DNA from: Herpomyces periplanetae
Taxonomy: Eukaryota > Ascomycota > Laboulbeniomycetes > Herpomycetales > Herpomycetaceae
NCBI GenBank assembly: GCA_009733715.1
Contig: WMKJ01000013.1
Span: forward strand, 62,001 to 126,000
Direction of reading: 5' to 3'
Length of the DNA: 64,000 nucleotides
How positions within the stretch are numbered: position 1 is the stretch's first letter; the number at the start of each line of letters is the position of its first letter. Below the pieces are notes generated by a model. That model was given only the letters and a program-made list of their open reading frames with translations. It did not search any database and was not told where the DNA came from. Both the position numbers and the translations under genes were made by a program. Below, in pieces: positions 37,208 to 47,835 of the stretch.

Positions 37208-38977
37208 ATGGGGGGATTAAGCGTTGATTTGTGCGTGGATCGAAAAAAGAGAGTTCGAGAAGATGAAGGAAGGGAAAACACAGGGGTAGATGATGATAAC
37301 GAGGGTGATGATACGAAAGACATGAATACGGATCAAGTTGGAGAGGAAAATGATGAACTTCAGGATGTATCGCAAAGGTTAAATGATGAAATACGCTCCA
37401 AGTATGTTAAGGGTAAAAAGTTGGGCGAAGGAACGTATGCGATTGTGTACCTGGGTTATGAAAGAGATGGCGAAACGGAGGTTAAACGGGAAACGCGTAC
37501 AAAAGATCCTTTTGCATGGTTAACGACAAGTGCTACAGCGCATGTGAACGGTAAAGCAACGGATGGTATGAGTAACAAGGGAAGTGAAGTGCAGCGTAAG
37601 GTAGCGATTAAAAAGATTAAGATTAACGCGGAATTTCAGGATGGTCTATCCTTTGATGCTATACGTGAAATTAAGTGTTTACAAGAATTAACGGGGCATG
37701 CTCATATAATTGAACTGCTGGACGTTTATACATCACGCCAACAAACGTTACATTTAGTGCTGGAGTACCTACCCTTAGGTGACCTGGAAACGGCCATTCG
37801 GGATACACACGGGATACAGTATGGACTGGCGGATATTAAGTCATGGATGGCAATGTTGTGTGGAGCGGTGGTGTTTTGTCACTCACGCTTTATACTACAT
37901 CGTGATATTAAACCAAATAATTTACTGATAAGCAGTACGGGGGCTATAAAATTGGCTGACTTTGGTCTAGCGCGTAGCTTTGCTGATCCATTTTCCGTAA
38001 TGACCCATAATGTGATTACGCGTTGGTATCGTCCACCGGAACTCTTTCTCAAGGCTCGTTATTATTCGGGTAGCGTAGACGTGTGGAGTGTGGGTACGGT
38101 ATTTGCGGAATTAGTATTGCGTACACCCTTTTTACCCGGTAACACTGATATTAATCAAATTGAATTGATAACTCGCGCTATTGGTATACCCACGGAACCC
38201 ATTTGGCCCGGGGTGTCCAGTTTGGACGGTTATGAAGCCTATATGGCGATAGCTAGGTCTGTGGTATTTACAGGGTCGGGTTCAACGGCACAAAGTTTAT
38301 CACCTACGCAGCCTGTGAGCCATTCAGTAGCTTCACCCGTGTTAACGATACCGGCAAATAATTCTGTGGTATCGAATAATGGAACTACTCAAATAATGCA
38401 AACGGGTACTGGAAATGTGAATCAAACATCATCTATTCATCAATCAAAAAGTACTGTTAATATCACGTCAAATGTACAGTGCAACGCAAACAATACGAAA
38501 TTCATGGCTTCACAACAGACTAGTGCTGCGGTTATCACAACTAACACTACGGGGGTGAGTGGTGATGTTGAAAATGTAACAGGCCAATCTACGACGGGAG
38601 CAGCAATGGTCGGAGGCGGTAGTAGTGCGGGAGCCAACGCAAACACCGGTGTAGCAACGACGGGAAGTTCAAGTGAAGCAGTGAGTTATGGGAGCGCAGG
38701 TCAAGTGCAAACTCAAGCCCAAACTCCAAAAAAACCAGCGATGAACGTACCCGTCAGCCATCCAGCATCGAGCATGCTAACACCACTTTTCACCACACTG
38801 GGACCACGAGGTACGGATTTGCTTTTGTCGATGTTGCATTTAAATCCACGACAGCGTATTACGTCTGAGCGAATTCTTTCTCACGACTGGTGGCGGACAA
38901 ATCCATTGGCGACGCCGGTACACATGCTACCGCGCCGTAAAGAGGCAGAAACATTACGCCCGGAATCTCCAGGATAA
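37208..38977 (+). CDS. KIN28: CDK7/Kin28/Mcs6-type cyclin-dependent kinase of TFIIH, with large insertions
   Basis: Kinase that phosphorylates the RNA polymerase II CTD within TFIIH. Start chosen at the ATG 37208 (an upstream GTG at 37178 was ignored); 589 residues. Core motifs: GEGTYAIVYLG (Gly loop), VAIKKIKI (catalytic Lys), GLSFDAIREIKCLQEL (alpha-C, CDK7-like), HRDIKPNNLLI with the CDK7-type PNN, ADFGLARSF, T-loop MTHNVITRWYRPPELFL, VDVWSVGTVFAELVLRTPFL, PGNTDINQIELITRAIGIPT and RITSERILSHDWW. Odd features: an acidic N-terminal extension, an insertion of about 40 residues between the Gly loop and the catalytic Lys, and about 175 residues of Ser/Thr/Asn/Gly repeats inside the C-lobe (after ARSVVFTG, before MLTPLFTTLGPRG). 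CDK7 homologues are usually 300-350 residues. RWYRPPE instead of RWYRAPE is also notable. All motifs needed for activity are present. Confidence 0.9.
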   Translation: MGGLSVDLCVDRKKRVREDEGRENTGVDDDNEGDDTKDMNTDQVGEENDELQDVSQRLNDEIRSKYVKGKKLGEGTYAIVYLGYERDGETEVKRETRTKDPFAWLTTSATAHVNGKATDGMSNKGSEVQRKVAIKKIKINAEFQDGLSFDAIREIKCLQELTGHAHIIELLDVYTSRQQTLHLVLEYLPLGDLETAIRDTHGIQYGLADIKSWMAMLCGAVVFCHSRFILHRDIKPNNLLISSTGAIKLADFGLARSFADPFSVMTHNVITRWYRPPELFLKARYYSGSVDVWSVGTVFAELVLRTPFLPGNTDINQIELITRAIGIPTEPIWPGVSSLDGYEAYMAIARSVVFTGSGSTAQSLSPTQPVSHSVASPVLTIPANNSVVSNNGTTQIMQTGTGNVNQTSSIHQSKSTVNITSNVQCNANNTKFMASQQTSAAVITTNTTGVSGDVENVTGQSTTGAAMVGGGSSAGANANTGVATTGSSSEAVSYGSAGQVQTQAQTPKKPAMNVPVSHPASSMLTPLFTTLGPRGTDLLLSMLHLNPRQRITSERILSHDWWRTNPLATPVHMLPRRKEAETLRPESPG

Positions 38978-39344
38978 ATGACGGTGAGTTGTGATGAGCT
39001 TGCGATAGTAGGTGGAGAACCGACACGAGAGGCAGATTAATCGGGGATTGCTCGTGTAGGCGGTGGCCGACACTTGGCTTTAGCGGTTGTTGCAAGTATT
39101 CGCATGCTCCGGGTTGTTATTGTTAACCATAACTTTAACTGTAACGGTAACGGTAACCATAATCATAATTATATTCAAATCCATATCTATATCCGTGTCC
39201 GTAGCCAGATCCAGATCCATGATTATACCCATACCAATACTAACACTAAAACTGTATCCATTCCCATTCCCAAACCTATACAGACTCACTCAACCTTGGA
39301 CTCGGATTGGCGCGTGTCGATAAATAACCCATGGCACATTCATA
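38978..39344. other. Convergent 3' spacer kinase / kinesin
   Basis: About 370 bp between two convergent stop codons. Its centre is a degenerate hexamer-phased repeat (39122-39277), described separately. Confidence 0.5.
39122..39277. repeat. Degenerate hexamer-phased tract (about 26 units)
   Basis: The sequence divides cleanly into 6-bp steps that drift gradually: GTTAAC, CATAAC, TTTAAC, TGTAAC, GGTAAC, GGTAAC, CATAAT, CATAAT ... CATATC, TATATC, CGTGTC, CGTAGC, CAGATC, CAGATC ... ATTCCC, ATTCCC. Most units match a neighbour at 3-6 of 6 positions. Every frame on both strands reads as an alternating dipeptide pattern. Confidence 0.75.
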
Positions 39345-42300
39345 CTATCCAAAAACTACGCTTTTCAAAGTACAATCATTCTTTTCCATTTTAGGGGTGT
39401 TGGACTCCGGTAGCTCGAGGGCTTCAGTACCACCGATTTCACTCGACGACCGGATTTTGGCAGCAACATTGTCTAGATATGCACTAGAAGGGCTAAGTAA
39501 ACTGCTAGTTCCACTTTCACTTCGTCGGATACTCGAAGCCGGAGAAGAGATACACGATTCCCCGTTTGCACCAGGATCCTTGGGATCGCGAAAGATGAGC
39601 TGATGCTGATTCTGTTGCTGATGCTGCCGTTGCTGCTGTTGCTGATGCGTATCCACTCGCGTAGGGTGTCCTCCCTGATCATTATCCCTATTTCCACCGC
39701 CATTTGTGCCACATAGATTATCATCGCCGCCGCCACCGCCATTTGCCGATCTGCCATTAGAAATTGTTTCGCCATCACCATCGCCATCACCCGAGCGCCC
39801 TAGACTGAGATTGACGGCTAGACTGCTGCTATTTCTTTGAATTAATTTCAGATCCATTAAACGGGTCATTTCATCAACACTACGCCGACGATTATTCTTG
39901 CCCGTCCCTCCTCCCCCCTTTGGTACGGGAACACCCGTCGATAAATTAGTCGGTAATATACTTGAACCAATGCTAATTCTCGGACTTGGTCCCGCGGTGC
40001 CTAATGTCATGTTTAAACCCGCTAGCGTAGCCAGTCCTGAAGTTGAACTCGAACCGGATATGTCCAGCGAAACGGGAGCTGCACTAGAATTTCCAGCAAG
40101 ACTAAGCCCCGAAGAGATTCTTGTAGTAGGCTGTTTCCGTGCTGTAAACTCACGTCCAGAACGTGCGGTTAACCCAACACCAATCCCAAAACCAATAGAA
40201 TTTGCGCCTGAGACATTTCTACCTTTTCCACTGGAAACTTCACCAGTTTCAGGAGTCCATACACGCAGATCATCATTTAATGAGCTCGTGCTAGTCTTGA
40301 CTCGGCGTAACCGGTTTCCGCTAATATTCAGCGGTACACGAATCGGAATTGATGAACAGTAGGATGAATGTTTCTTATCACCTCCGCCGCTACTCGCAAG
40401 CTCTGTTCCACTTGTAACCGTAGTCGCTGAATTTGCATTCGCAATAGTAACCGTCGATGCTGTTGCCGCTGCCACCGCTATTAAGCTCTTGGTCACTCTG
40501 CTAGTGTCGAAATTTGTCGCAGTATCCGTTTTGCAATTTGCGACCTCTTCGTTCATCCAAAAACCGCGCACGGGAGACACTGCACTATTCATCCCCCCGT
40601 TGTGACAATTTGCAACGTTGCCACCGCTTAAACTACTACCAACTCCTCGACGAGTCGCATTTCGTAATGCGACGCACATCTTCTCCATATCTTCGAGTCG
40701 TGCCTTCAACTCTCTGATTTCCGTATTTTTATCACGAATAAGGGCCTCAATACCCTCAGACCCTTTTCCAATCCCATACCGACAAATAATACAGATTGGT
40801 TCCCCAACTCGATCCATCGTAGATTGCCCGCCTCCAATGTTACCACCGCCACTACTGCCGACACCGCTTTTATCTGTAGTACAACTCTTGTTATCACCGT
40901 TTGTCGTACTGCCGCTGGCGCTGGTTAACCCTTTCGCATGGCCATACATCACCTCGGAACCTACTTGTCGCGTTTCGATCAAACATTGTTCCAAAGACCG
41001 AATATATCGATTTCGATCAGCCAAATCTGATTGCAATGTTCGAATGCGCGATAGTAGGGATAGCCCTCCTCCTTCGTCTTGTTCATATGAATCAGTAGAC
41101 GACGTAGCAGATAGATTAGTCAAATTCGATAGTGACGAACTAGGACGTATCTCAATCGACTGGCCAGAATTCCCCGCTCCCACGCTAGATTGTGACGGTG
41201 CGTTTGACAGAGTATTACCACCGCATATTTGCCAACAATTCGAGACTCCCTTCGTTCCACATACACCATTATTACAACTTGTATGAAAAAGTTCACGATT
41301 TCCATAAATTTGAACGAACGACGATCCCGATCGTACACGCTTTGAACCAACAGATCCCGAAGTACATCGACGGCATTGAACAAAGCTGTTGGATTTACGC
41401 AATCGTCCCGATGAGCTACTCATGTTTGAACAAGAAATAGGTGATATGAGTGATCCATCGCAACTTTTACCAGAGTACAAAAGAGAACTTCGCCCTGATG
41501 TTAACCCTGTACGTGAAATAATCGAATCCGATGCACGGTAAGGTGTTGAAGCGGCAGACAAGGAATATAGATTGGGCGATCCGACCCTAAGAGGTCCATT
41601 GACCGATGATGGCGATGAAGATGATGTCATGGGAAAAAGGGCAGTAGAAAGTTTAAGGTCGGAATTAACACCTTGAGATTTACTCGAAAGAATAAGTCGA
41701 TTCAAGTGCTCAATGCGTTCTTTCAATGCCGTCCGCGCAATTTGTATTTCCAACATATGCCCTTCATGTCGCTGTCTTGCTTCTTCCTCTTCTTCACAAC
41801 CTCGAAGCTTTTCACCCGTAATTACACTACTGGTGCTTCCACCTCCTCCACCTTCCAGGCTAGAATTTCGAGTCACAACATCATGCAGGGACGATGAACT
41901 TGACCGTTCCCGACCACCAACATTTGATACTCTCCTTGACCATGTCTGGCCAATGTTTGCAGCAGCGTTGGCAGTAGCTGCAGCAGCGATTGCATTATCC
42001 GACAACTCTTTTTGCTCTTTCAATTGTCGTCGCAGTTCAATAATTTCCATGCGATACCTCTCGAGTAACGCTCGACTACCGGAATTACCACCCAAACCTT
42101 CCTCGGATCGTTTAGCATGCGAAACAATATTATTTTTGGCACGATTCGCAAATTTTAAGGTATTGAGCGCTTCATAAACGTAATTACCTCCTGGACCTCC
42201 TTGATTCCCACATGTTGCTCCACCACCACCGCCTCCCCAAGGAATGTAGATTGTACAAAGAATGCTGACCAGGGAATTTCCCGATAAGGCGGGCTGTAGT

Positions 42301-44190
42301 AAGCGCGTAAGCTTGGAACCCCGGTAAGGGATATGATGAGTTGTGGATGATGATGGACCTGATGAAGGAGTAGTGATAGTACTGTTGGGATGATGATTTT
42401 CTTCAGTGGTAGAATTTGAATCGTTTTTATCACTGGATAAACGCGAGATGATAGTACCAAGGGTTAGTAAACTTTTGTTAATATATCCGCCTTCAGTTCG
42501 TCGTTCTTTGCACTCCGCAGCTCTTTCAGAGCCAGCAAGATCGATTAAAGACAGCGTGGAAACACGTACACCACCGGGAGAGGTAGAAGTGCGCTTGAGT
42601 GAGTCTTGGGTTGAAATGCGTTCGCGTGATTCAACAACAATTTGCACGACGGCGTGGGACCTGGAACTTCGGGCATTGAATTGAGTGGTAGCTGTTCGGC
42701 GGGCTGTGTCACCTCGTGCAATAACACGAAGTAATTGTGTTGGACTTTTGACAATTTCTTCTTTCAAGGGAACAGCATAAACACCTCTTCGCGGATCTTC
42801 TCGTAATTTAATCTCCTCATGGGCCCCACTGGAAGAGTGTCTTGAAGATAATAAGTCATAAATTTTTTCGTTGTAAATTTCCAGGTAACTGACTCGCAAC
42901 AGAAACTCACGATGAGGGGTTTCTCGTACGAAGGCAAATATATCTGTAATCGCTAATGGAATTACACCGGGGGAGGTTGCTGTTCCCTGCATTGAAAATG
43001 TTTTACCCGAACCAGTCATTCCGTACGCAAATATTGTACCATGGTAACCCTCCATGACACGGCGTACAAGTCGCTTAGCTGCAGCATTGTATACAGAACT
43101 GTTATCATCGAAAGGTGTAAACACATTATCTGCGGTACAAAAAAAGTATTAGCGCACGAAGGATTATCTAGTGAGGGTTTAACAATCCAGTGTATTAGGC
43201 GACGGAGGAGGCGGCATTGTAGTTCATTCGAATGGAAGGGTAGTAGTAATGAGGAGGAGGGATACGAGGTTGTAAATGAGAGTACGGGTGGGTAGGGGTT
43301 TAGTAGTAAAGACAATAGAGTAAAGAAGTGGGGTAGAAATTAAACAAGAGCAAGGGTGGATGATGTGACGGAATGACAAAGTGGAGGGAAGAATTGAGGA
43401 AGCGAATAAGGAAGGGAAAAGGAAAAAAAGATGTATGAGGCGAAAAGATGAGGAATGATGAGAGTAAGGGGGGGTGAAAAAGAAAGAAAAGAGACGTACC
43501 GTAAGTGAAATGGGTAGATCTTGGTAAACTGTAGGTTATACTGGAAGAGTTTCGATCGATAAGCCAACCGGGAGGCGAAAATTCAGTTGGGCAAACAGAA
43601 GTAGCGGGTAAATCCGAGCGTATACGAACACTAACTATAACGTTTCCTTTAGGGGAACATTCACGAGGATTGGACGCAGGGGGCAGCGGAGTAGCCGGGT
43701 AGGATGTAGAAGAGTTAGAGAGAGGAGGAGGGGGAGGGGGGGTAGAGAGAGAATTTGATAAAGTTAATTCTTGTAAAGTAAGTGGACATGATGGAGAAGG
43801 AATAGCGGAAGAGGGTGAAGAAGAGGGAGGAAGGGGAAATTTGAGTAAAGTGGGACGTGGAGGGCAAGGAAATGATGCAGCAAGTGAATGACTAGCAGTA
43901 CGACGAGGAGGAGCGGGCTGAAGAAGTCGACGTGAAGAAGTAATGAGAGGAGTAGAGGAGGGTATTGAATGGGAAATCAGAGGGGAAGAAGTAGAGGAAG
44001 AGATCAGGGAAGAAGTAGATGAAGAAATTAAGGAAGAAATAGATGAAGGGACATTAATATTGATGGGAGAAAAGTCATTAGTAGAGTTAGAATGCGTAGA
44101 ATCGGTAGAAGAAATTGGAAGAGAAGGTAAGGGAGTATTGGGAGGGGGATTGGGAGGAGGACGAGTTAGAAGAGAAACCGAAATCGACAT
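39345..44190 (-). CDS. KIP2: Kinesin-7 (KipA/Kip2/Tea2 type) with very long low-complexity tail, two exons
   Basis: Plus-end-directed motor that carries polarity factors and stabilises microtubule plus ends. Exons 43500-44190 and 39345-43129, intron 43130-43499 (370 nt, long for this window), about 1,491 residues. A Ser/Pro-rich N-terminus (about 1-185) precedes the motor: NVIVSVRIRSDLP, FTPFDDNSSVYNAAAKRLVR, GYHGTIFAYGMTGSGKTFSM (P-loop), ATSPGVIPLAITDIF, RETPHREFLLRVSYLEIYNE, NARSSRSHAVVQIVVESRE (switch I), LIDLAGSERAAECKERRTEG (switch II) and HIPYRGSKLTRLLQPALSGN. The phrases TSPGVIPLAI and PTQLLRVIARGD are hallmarks of the fungal KipA group. Short coiled-coil segments follow (RYRMEIIELRRQLKEQ). 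The remaining ~800 residues are Ser/Gly/Thr-rich with a Gln run near the end. The tail is longer than the family norm I recall. Confidence 0.92.
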
Positions 44191-44776
44191 TAGAGAGAGA
44201 ATTTATGTGAAATTGTAATAAAAACTCTGCAAGGAAGTATAGAGAACATAAGAAAGATTGAGAAGATATACGAAATATATGTCAAACAATTGGCAAAGAG
44301 CAAGAAAGACGAGGAAAGGAAAATTGGAAAATGTGTTTTTATAATGATCGTGAGAACAAAAAAAAGGTGGAAAACACTCAAATCTTATAAGCGCCCACCG
44401 ACCGACCCGCCCGCTTAGAGCCAGGAGACATGGAAGGGGCTTACCTAATTGGTCAGGTGACTCTGAGTAAGCGGGAGTGGCGCGGGAGGCTTAGTAAGAG
44501 AGGGTGGCGTGAGGGGTTTAGATGAGAAGATTAGGCGATGAAGAAAAGAATTGTTGGAAATTTTGGGTTAAGGCAAAAATATATTCAGAAAATTTATCAT
44601 ATATAGTTATAGATATATGTACGTTGGTGGTGGTTTCACTTATTGTTGTCGAAGTGTTGTTTCTTACGCTAGTAGCGGAGATGAGGATTTTTAGGGATCT
44701 ATTTTTTAAGGTTTTCCGCCGGATGGAGGGCGAGTTTGAAAAGAATTTGGTATTGGGAATGAAAAGTTGCATTCCA
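44191..44776. other. Kinesin upstream region / esterase 3' flank
   Basis: About 590 bp, purine-rich on the plus strand. A direct-repeat-like patch lies at about 44390-44515 (CCGACCGACCCGCCCGC; GGGAGTGGCGCGGGAGG). No gene is recognised. Confidence 0.4.
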
Positions 44777-47218
44777 CTAGTAATTTAAAAAAGGTGCACT
44801 TTGCCATGTTGAGCATCGTGGGTTAATCATTGCACTATTTTTACTGTACCGTATGGTTGACGGTATTCTCTTTCCAGTTCCACGTACAATGTCGGCAGCG
44901 GCAGCGGCAGGTACAGCAGGTAGTAAAGGTGTCGACTTGGGGGATGATGGGTTGGAAGTAGTTTCATTTCCCATACCAATTGGGGATGCGAGTGCATCTC
45001 GAGCATCGGCCGTATAATACTTTGCTACGCGAAGTACATCGGCGGATTCGGTTGGTCCGTTCACGACAAAACTTTTTAACATTCTTTGCATTTCATCGGC
45101 GATATTTTGGAGAAATTGAATACGAAGTCTCCCGATTGGACTATTTTGAAAAAATGTATAAAACAAGTCTTGACTATGAAAGGCGGGCCATACGTCGAAA
45201 TAATACATGTTAACCAAGGAGTTAATCGGTACACTTGGTTGTTCAGTCGCACCGGTTGCGTACTTGGAATAGGCATTTATCAGGTAGTTGGCGTTACATT
45301 CGAAAACTACGTCTGAAATTAATAACCTCACACGCTCAATCAACGTTTTGTATGGCCTTTCCGGGCTTCCATCCATCGGTAGAGGGTAAAGTGGTTCGAT
45401 AATTTCTTGAGCAAAATTTGTCGTATTCAAGTGTAGAAGGATTTTGGATATTTCTCGCAAGTCTTCTACTGAAGTAACTCCCGGAGGTACAAACAGTTCA
45501 CCTTCATTTTTGTTTAAACCGATTAAAAGTTTAACGTTGCGATGAAACTTTCCTTCGGCTAACATTAACGATGGTAGCTTTGGAATCAATAAATTATCGG
45601 GAATTGGGCCGTACACGAAATTTCCCCTGGAAGCTTTTTTGATTTGTCGTTCGTTTGCTGCAACTGCTACCTCGGTGGACAATTGTCTTGCTTCATTTAA
45701 GGAACTTGCGCCTGAAAGTTTGAGAAATTCTTCAAAGGCGTAATTGACCATTTGATTAGTATTAACGGGAGAGAAACCGGGAGATTGAAGGATTGCTTGT
45801 TGGAAGGGAGGGTCGTAGGCGACTACTTTGTTTGAAGCTCTTTTGTTAACGTTGGGATTTGTAATTGTTAGTGGACGATTAATTTTAGCAATTGGGGGGG
45901 AGGTATGGGAGGAGTTTTTGGGACTAGATGAAGGTATGATATGAATTTCAGTATTACTATCGTCTTCACTGGTTTCATCGTTGCTATCATCGTTGTCATC
46001 GTCGGGGTCGGCTCCGGCATCGTCGTCGTCACTTGAGTCGCCATTGGGAGTTTCGTTTTTATCACCATCATCAATTGGGTCGTTAATATTATCAGGAGGA
46101 GAAGTATCACCATTATCGGGGACTAAACCACCGGTGCTGACGAGGTGATACATGATTGAACCGGCACCGGCAGATTCACCCATGACTGTGATGCGTTGAT
46201 TATCACCGCCGAACATGAAGATGTTATCTTTAACCCATTGAAAGGCTAATCTTTGATCAGCGAGACCGATGTTGACAGTACCACCTTGTTTAGCATAATC
46301 TTCGCCGTACATAAAACCGAAAGCACCTAAACGATAATTGATAGATACGAGGATAAAACTATCATCTGGGGAAGAAGTGGCATTATTCAGAGGAACTGAC
46401 ATTAAACGGTAAGGATCACCGTTACCGAATAAGCCTTTATTGCCTGAAATGTAACCGCCGCCATGAACCCAAATTAGCACGGGAGCCTTGGACGTCTGAC
46501 GTGCAGCGAAGGTACTTTGCTTAACGTAAATATCGAGGAAAAGGCAGTCTTCGAAAATGGGAGGGGGAGTATGAGGGCCGGGTACAAAATCGAGTAAAGC
46601 GTCTAAACCGATGCGACGAAAGGCTTCTCTGGCACCTTGAATTAACCAATCGGGACTTGCTTGAGGACATAGAACGTTTGGAGTGGCAACGCGAGGTTCT
46701 AAGTCGGGGTTATCAGGCTTAACGGGGTCTCTGAACCTTAGATCACCCACAGGGGCCTTAGCGTAGCGGATATTTCTGAATTCGAGGATACTATTGTTAG
46801 CGGCGAAGATGGATTTGTATTCGACTTGGTTAATGACAAAGCTAGGAGTGTCATTGGGGGTTGGAGAGGGGCCGGCGGTGACGTTTCCTGGGGTAGACAA
46901 CGGTGTAAGGTTATCTTCGTTGGAAGAGGCTGACAGGACGGAAGGATTGGGGGATTGATCACTACCGATTTCGGTGAGGATGGCACTTTCGATGCTATTG
47001 AAAGCGTATTTGAAGTATTGAGAATGATTGAGGGAAGTATCAGGATTAATTTTGTCTATTCTGTTGATGGTAGCGAGATTGTTGGGAGGGGGGGAAGATA
47101 AGTTTGGAGGTGTGAAATTTTGATGTGGAGGAGAGAGGTGTGGTTTAACGGTAGAGATAAGAGTGACAAAGGTGATGATCAGCGAGAAGCTGGAGGGTGA
47201 ATGTTTCAACTGGAGCAT
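44777..47218 (-). CDS. Secreted type-B carboxylesterase/lipase with acidic insertion, 813 aa
   Basis: Alpha/beta-hydrolase of the cholinesterase/carboxylesterase family. The start at ATG 47218 gives a signal peptide (MLQLKHSPSSFSLIITFVTL); an upstream in-frame GTG was ignored. Family marks: FRNIRYAKAPVGDLRFRDP, EDCLFLDIYVK, VLIWVHGGGYISG (oxyanion loop), VSINYRLGAFGF, NIGLADQRLAFQWVKDNIFM, FGGDNQRITVMGESAGAGS (nucleophile Ser at about 349), NKNEGELF (acid-residue region) and AFHSQDLFYTF (catalytic His). Two unusual parts: a Pro/Ser-rich N-terminal segment of about 110 residues, and about 100 Asp/Ser/Asn-rich residues inserted right after HLVSTGG and before FQQAILQSPGFSP. No intron is needed. 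Substrate is unknown. Confidence 0.88.
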   Translation of the reverse strand: MLQLKHSPSSFSLIITFVTLISTVKPHLSPPHQNFTPPNLSSPPPNNLATINRIDKINPDTSLNHSQYFKYAFNSIESAILTEIGSDQSPNPSVLSASSNEDNLTPLSTPGNVTAGPSPTPNDTPSFVINQVEYKSIFAANNSILEFRNIRYAKAPVGDLRFRDPVKPDNPDLEPRVATPNVLCPQASPDWLIQGAREAFRRIGLDALLDFVPGPHTPPPIFEDCLFLDIYVKQSTFAARQTSKAPVLIWVHGGGYISGNKGLFGNGDPYRLMSVPLNNATSSPDDSFILVSINYRLGAFGFMYGEDYAKQGGTVNIGLADQRLAFQWVKDNIFMFGGDNQRITVMGESAGAGSIMYHLVSTGGLVPDNGDTSPPDNINDPIDDGDKNETPNGDSSDDDDAGADPDDDNDDSNDETSEDDSNTEIHIIPSSSPKNSSHTSPPIAKINRPLTITNPNVNKRASNKVVAYDPPFQQAILQSPGFSPVNTNQMVNYAFEEFLKLSGASSLNEARQLSTEVAVAANERQIKKASRGNFVYGPIPDNLLIPKLPSLMLAEGKFHRNVKLLIGLNKNEGELFVPPGVTSVEDLREISKILLHLNTTNFAQEIIEPLYPLPMDGSPERPYKTLIERVRLLISDVVFECNANYLINAYSKYATGATEQPSVPINSLVNMYYFDVWPAFHSQDLFYTFFQNSPIGRLRIQFLQNIADEMQRMLKSFVVNGPTESADVLRVAKYYTADARDALASPIGMGNETTSNPSSPKSTPLLPAVPAAAAADIVRGTGKRIPSTIRYSKNSAMINPRCSTWQSAPFLNY

Positions 47219-47790
47219 AGTGCGGAACGAATTTGAGGAGATGAAACAGCCAGGCACGTTATGGTTGGTTAGAATGATAGATGGTGTGGGTTAAGGTTGA
47301 GGGAGGTGGTTTAAATTTGTTAAAGTAGAGTCAGACTAGAAGATGGTGTAGTGTAATTTAGGTACCAGAGAATTTTTTAAGGGCAGAGAGAGGGTTTAGC
47401 AGTGGGTAGAGTTTGGTGAGGATTCTGGTAAGAGGAAGAATGAGAGTAGAATTTTGGCAGATTGAAAAAAGAGTGTAGAATAGAAAAGAGAGGGTAATGG
47501 GGGGGTGGGTGATGTGAAAGAATGGAAGTAATTTTGGAATTGAGGAAGAGAGTAAACCGATGGGAAGGGTATGAAGTTTTTGGAGGGGGAAGACAGTGTA
47601 ATATAATAAGATGAGGAGGAGTACGGAGGGTAGAAGAGAAGGTGAAGTTTATTTGGAAGATAGTGATGAAGGAACTTACCATCACGGGTATTTATACATG
47701 CACACGTACAAACGTACGAACGAGAAGGAGAGAGCGAGCAAGGGAAAAGCTAGGTCGGATATGGAAGCAGATATGATGTTGTCATTTTTA

Positions 47791-47835
47791 CGGCACAGCA
47801 CGGCACGGTACGGAACGGCACGATACGACACGACA
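47791..47835. repeat. Pentamer-phased repeat, CGGCA-like, 9 units
   Basis: Steps of CGGCA, CAGCA, CGGCA, CGGTA, CGGAA, CGGCA, CGATA, CGACA, CGACA. Confidence 0.75.

Noticed and set aside
39898-40362. 154-codon and 222-codon plus frames (39898-41286)
   Set aside because: They are shadows of the low-complexity kinesin tail on the opposite strand.
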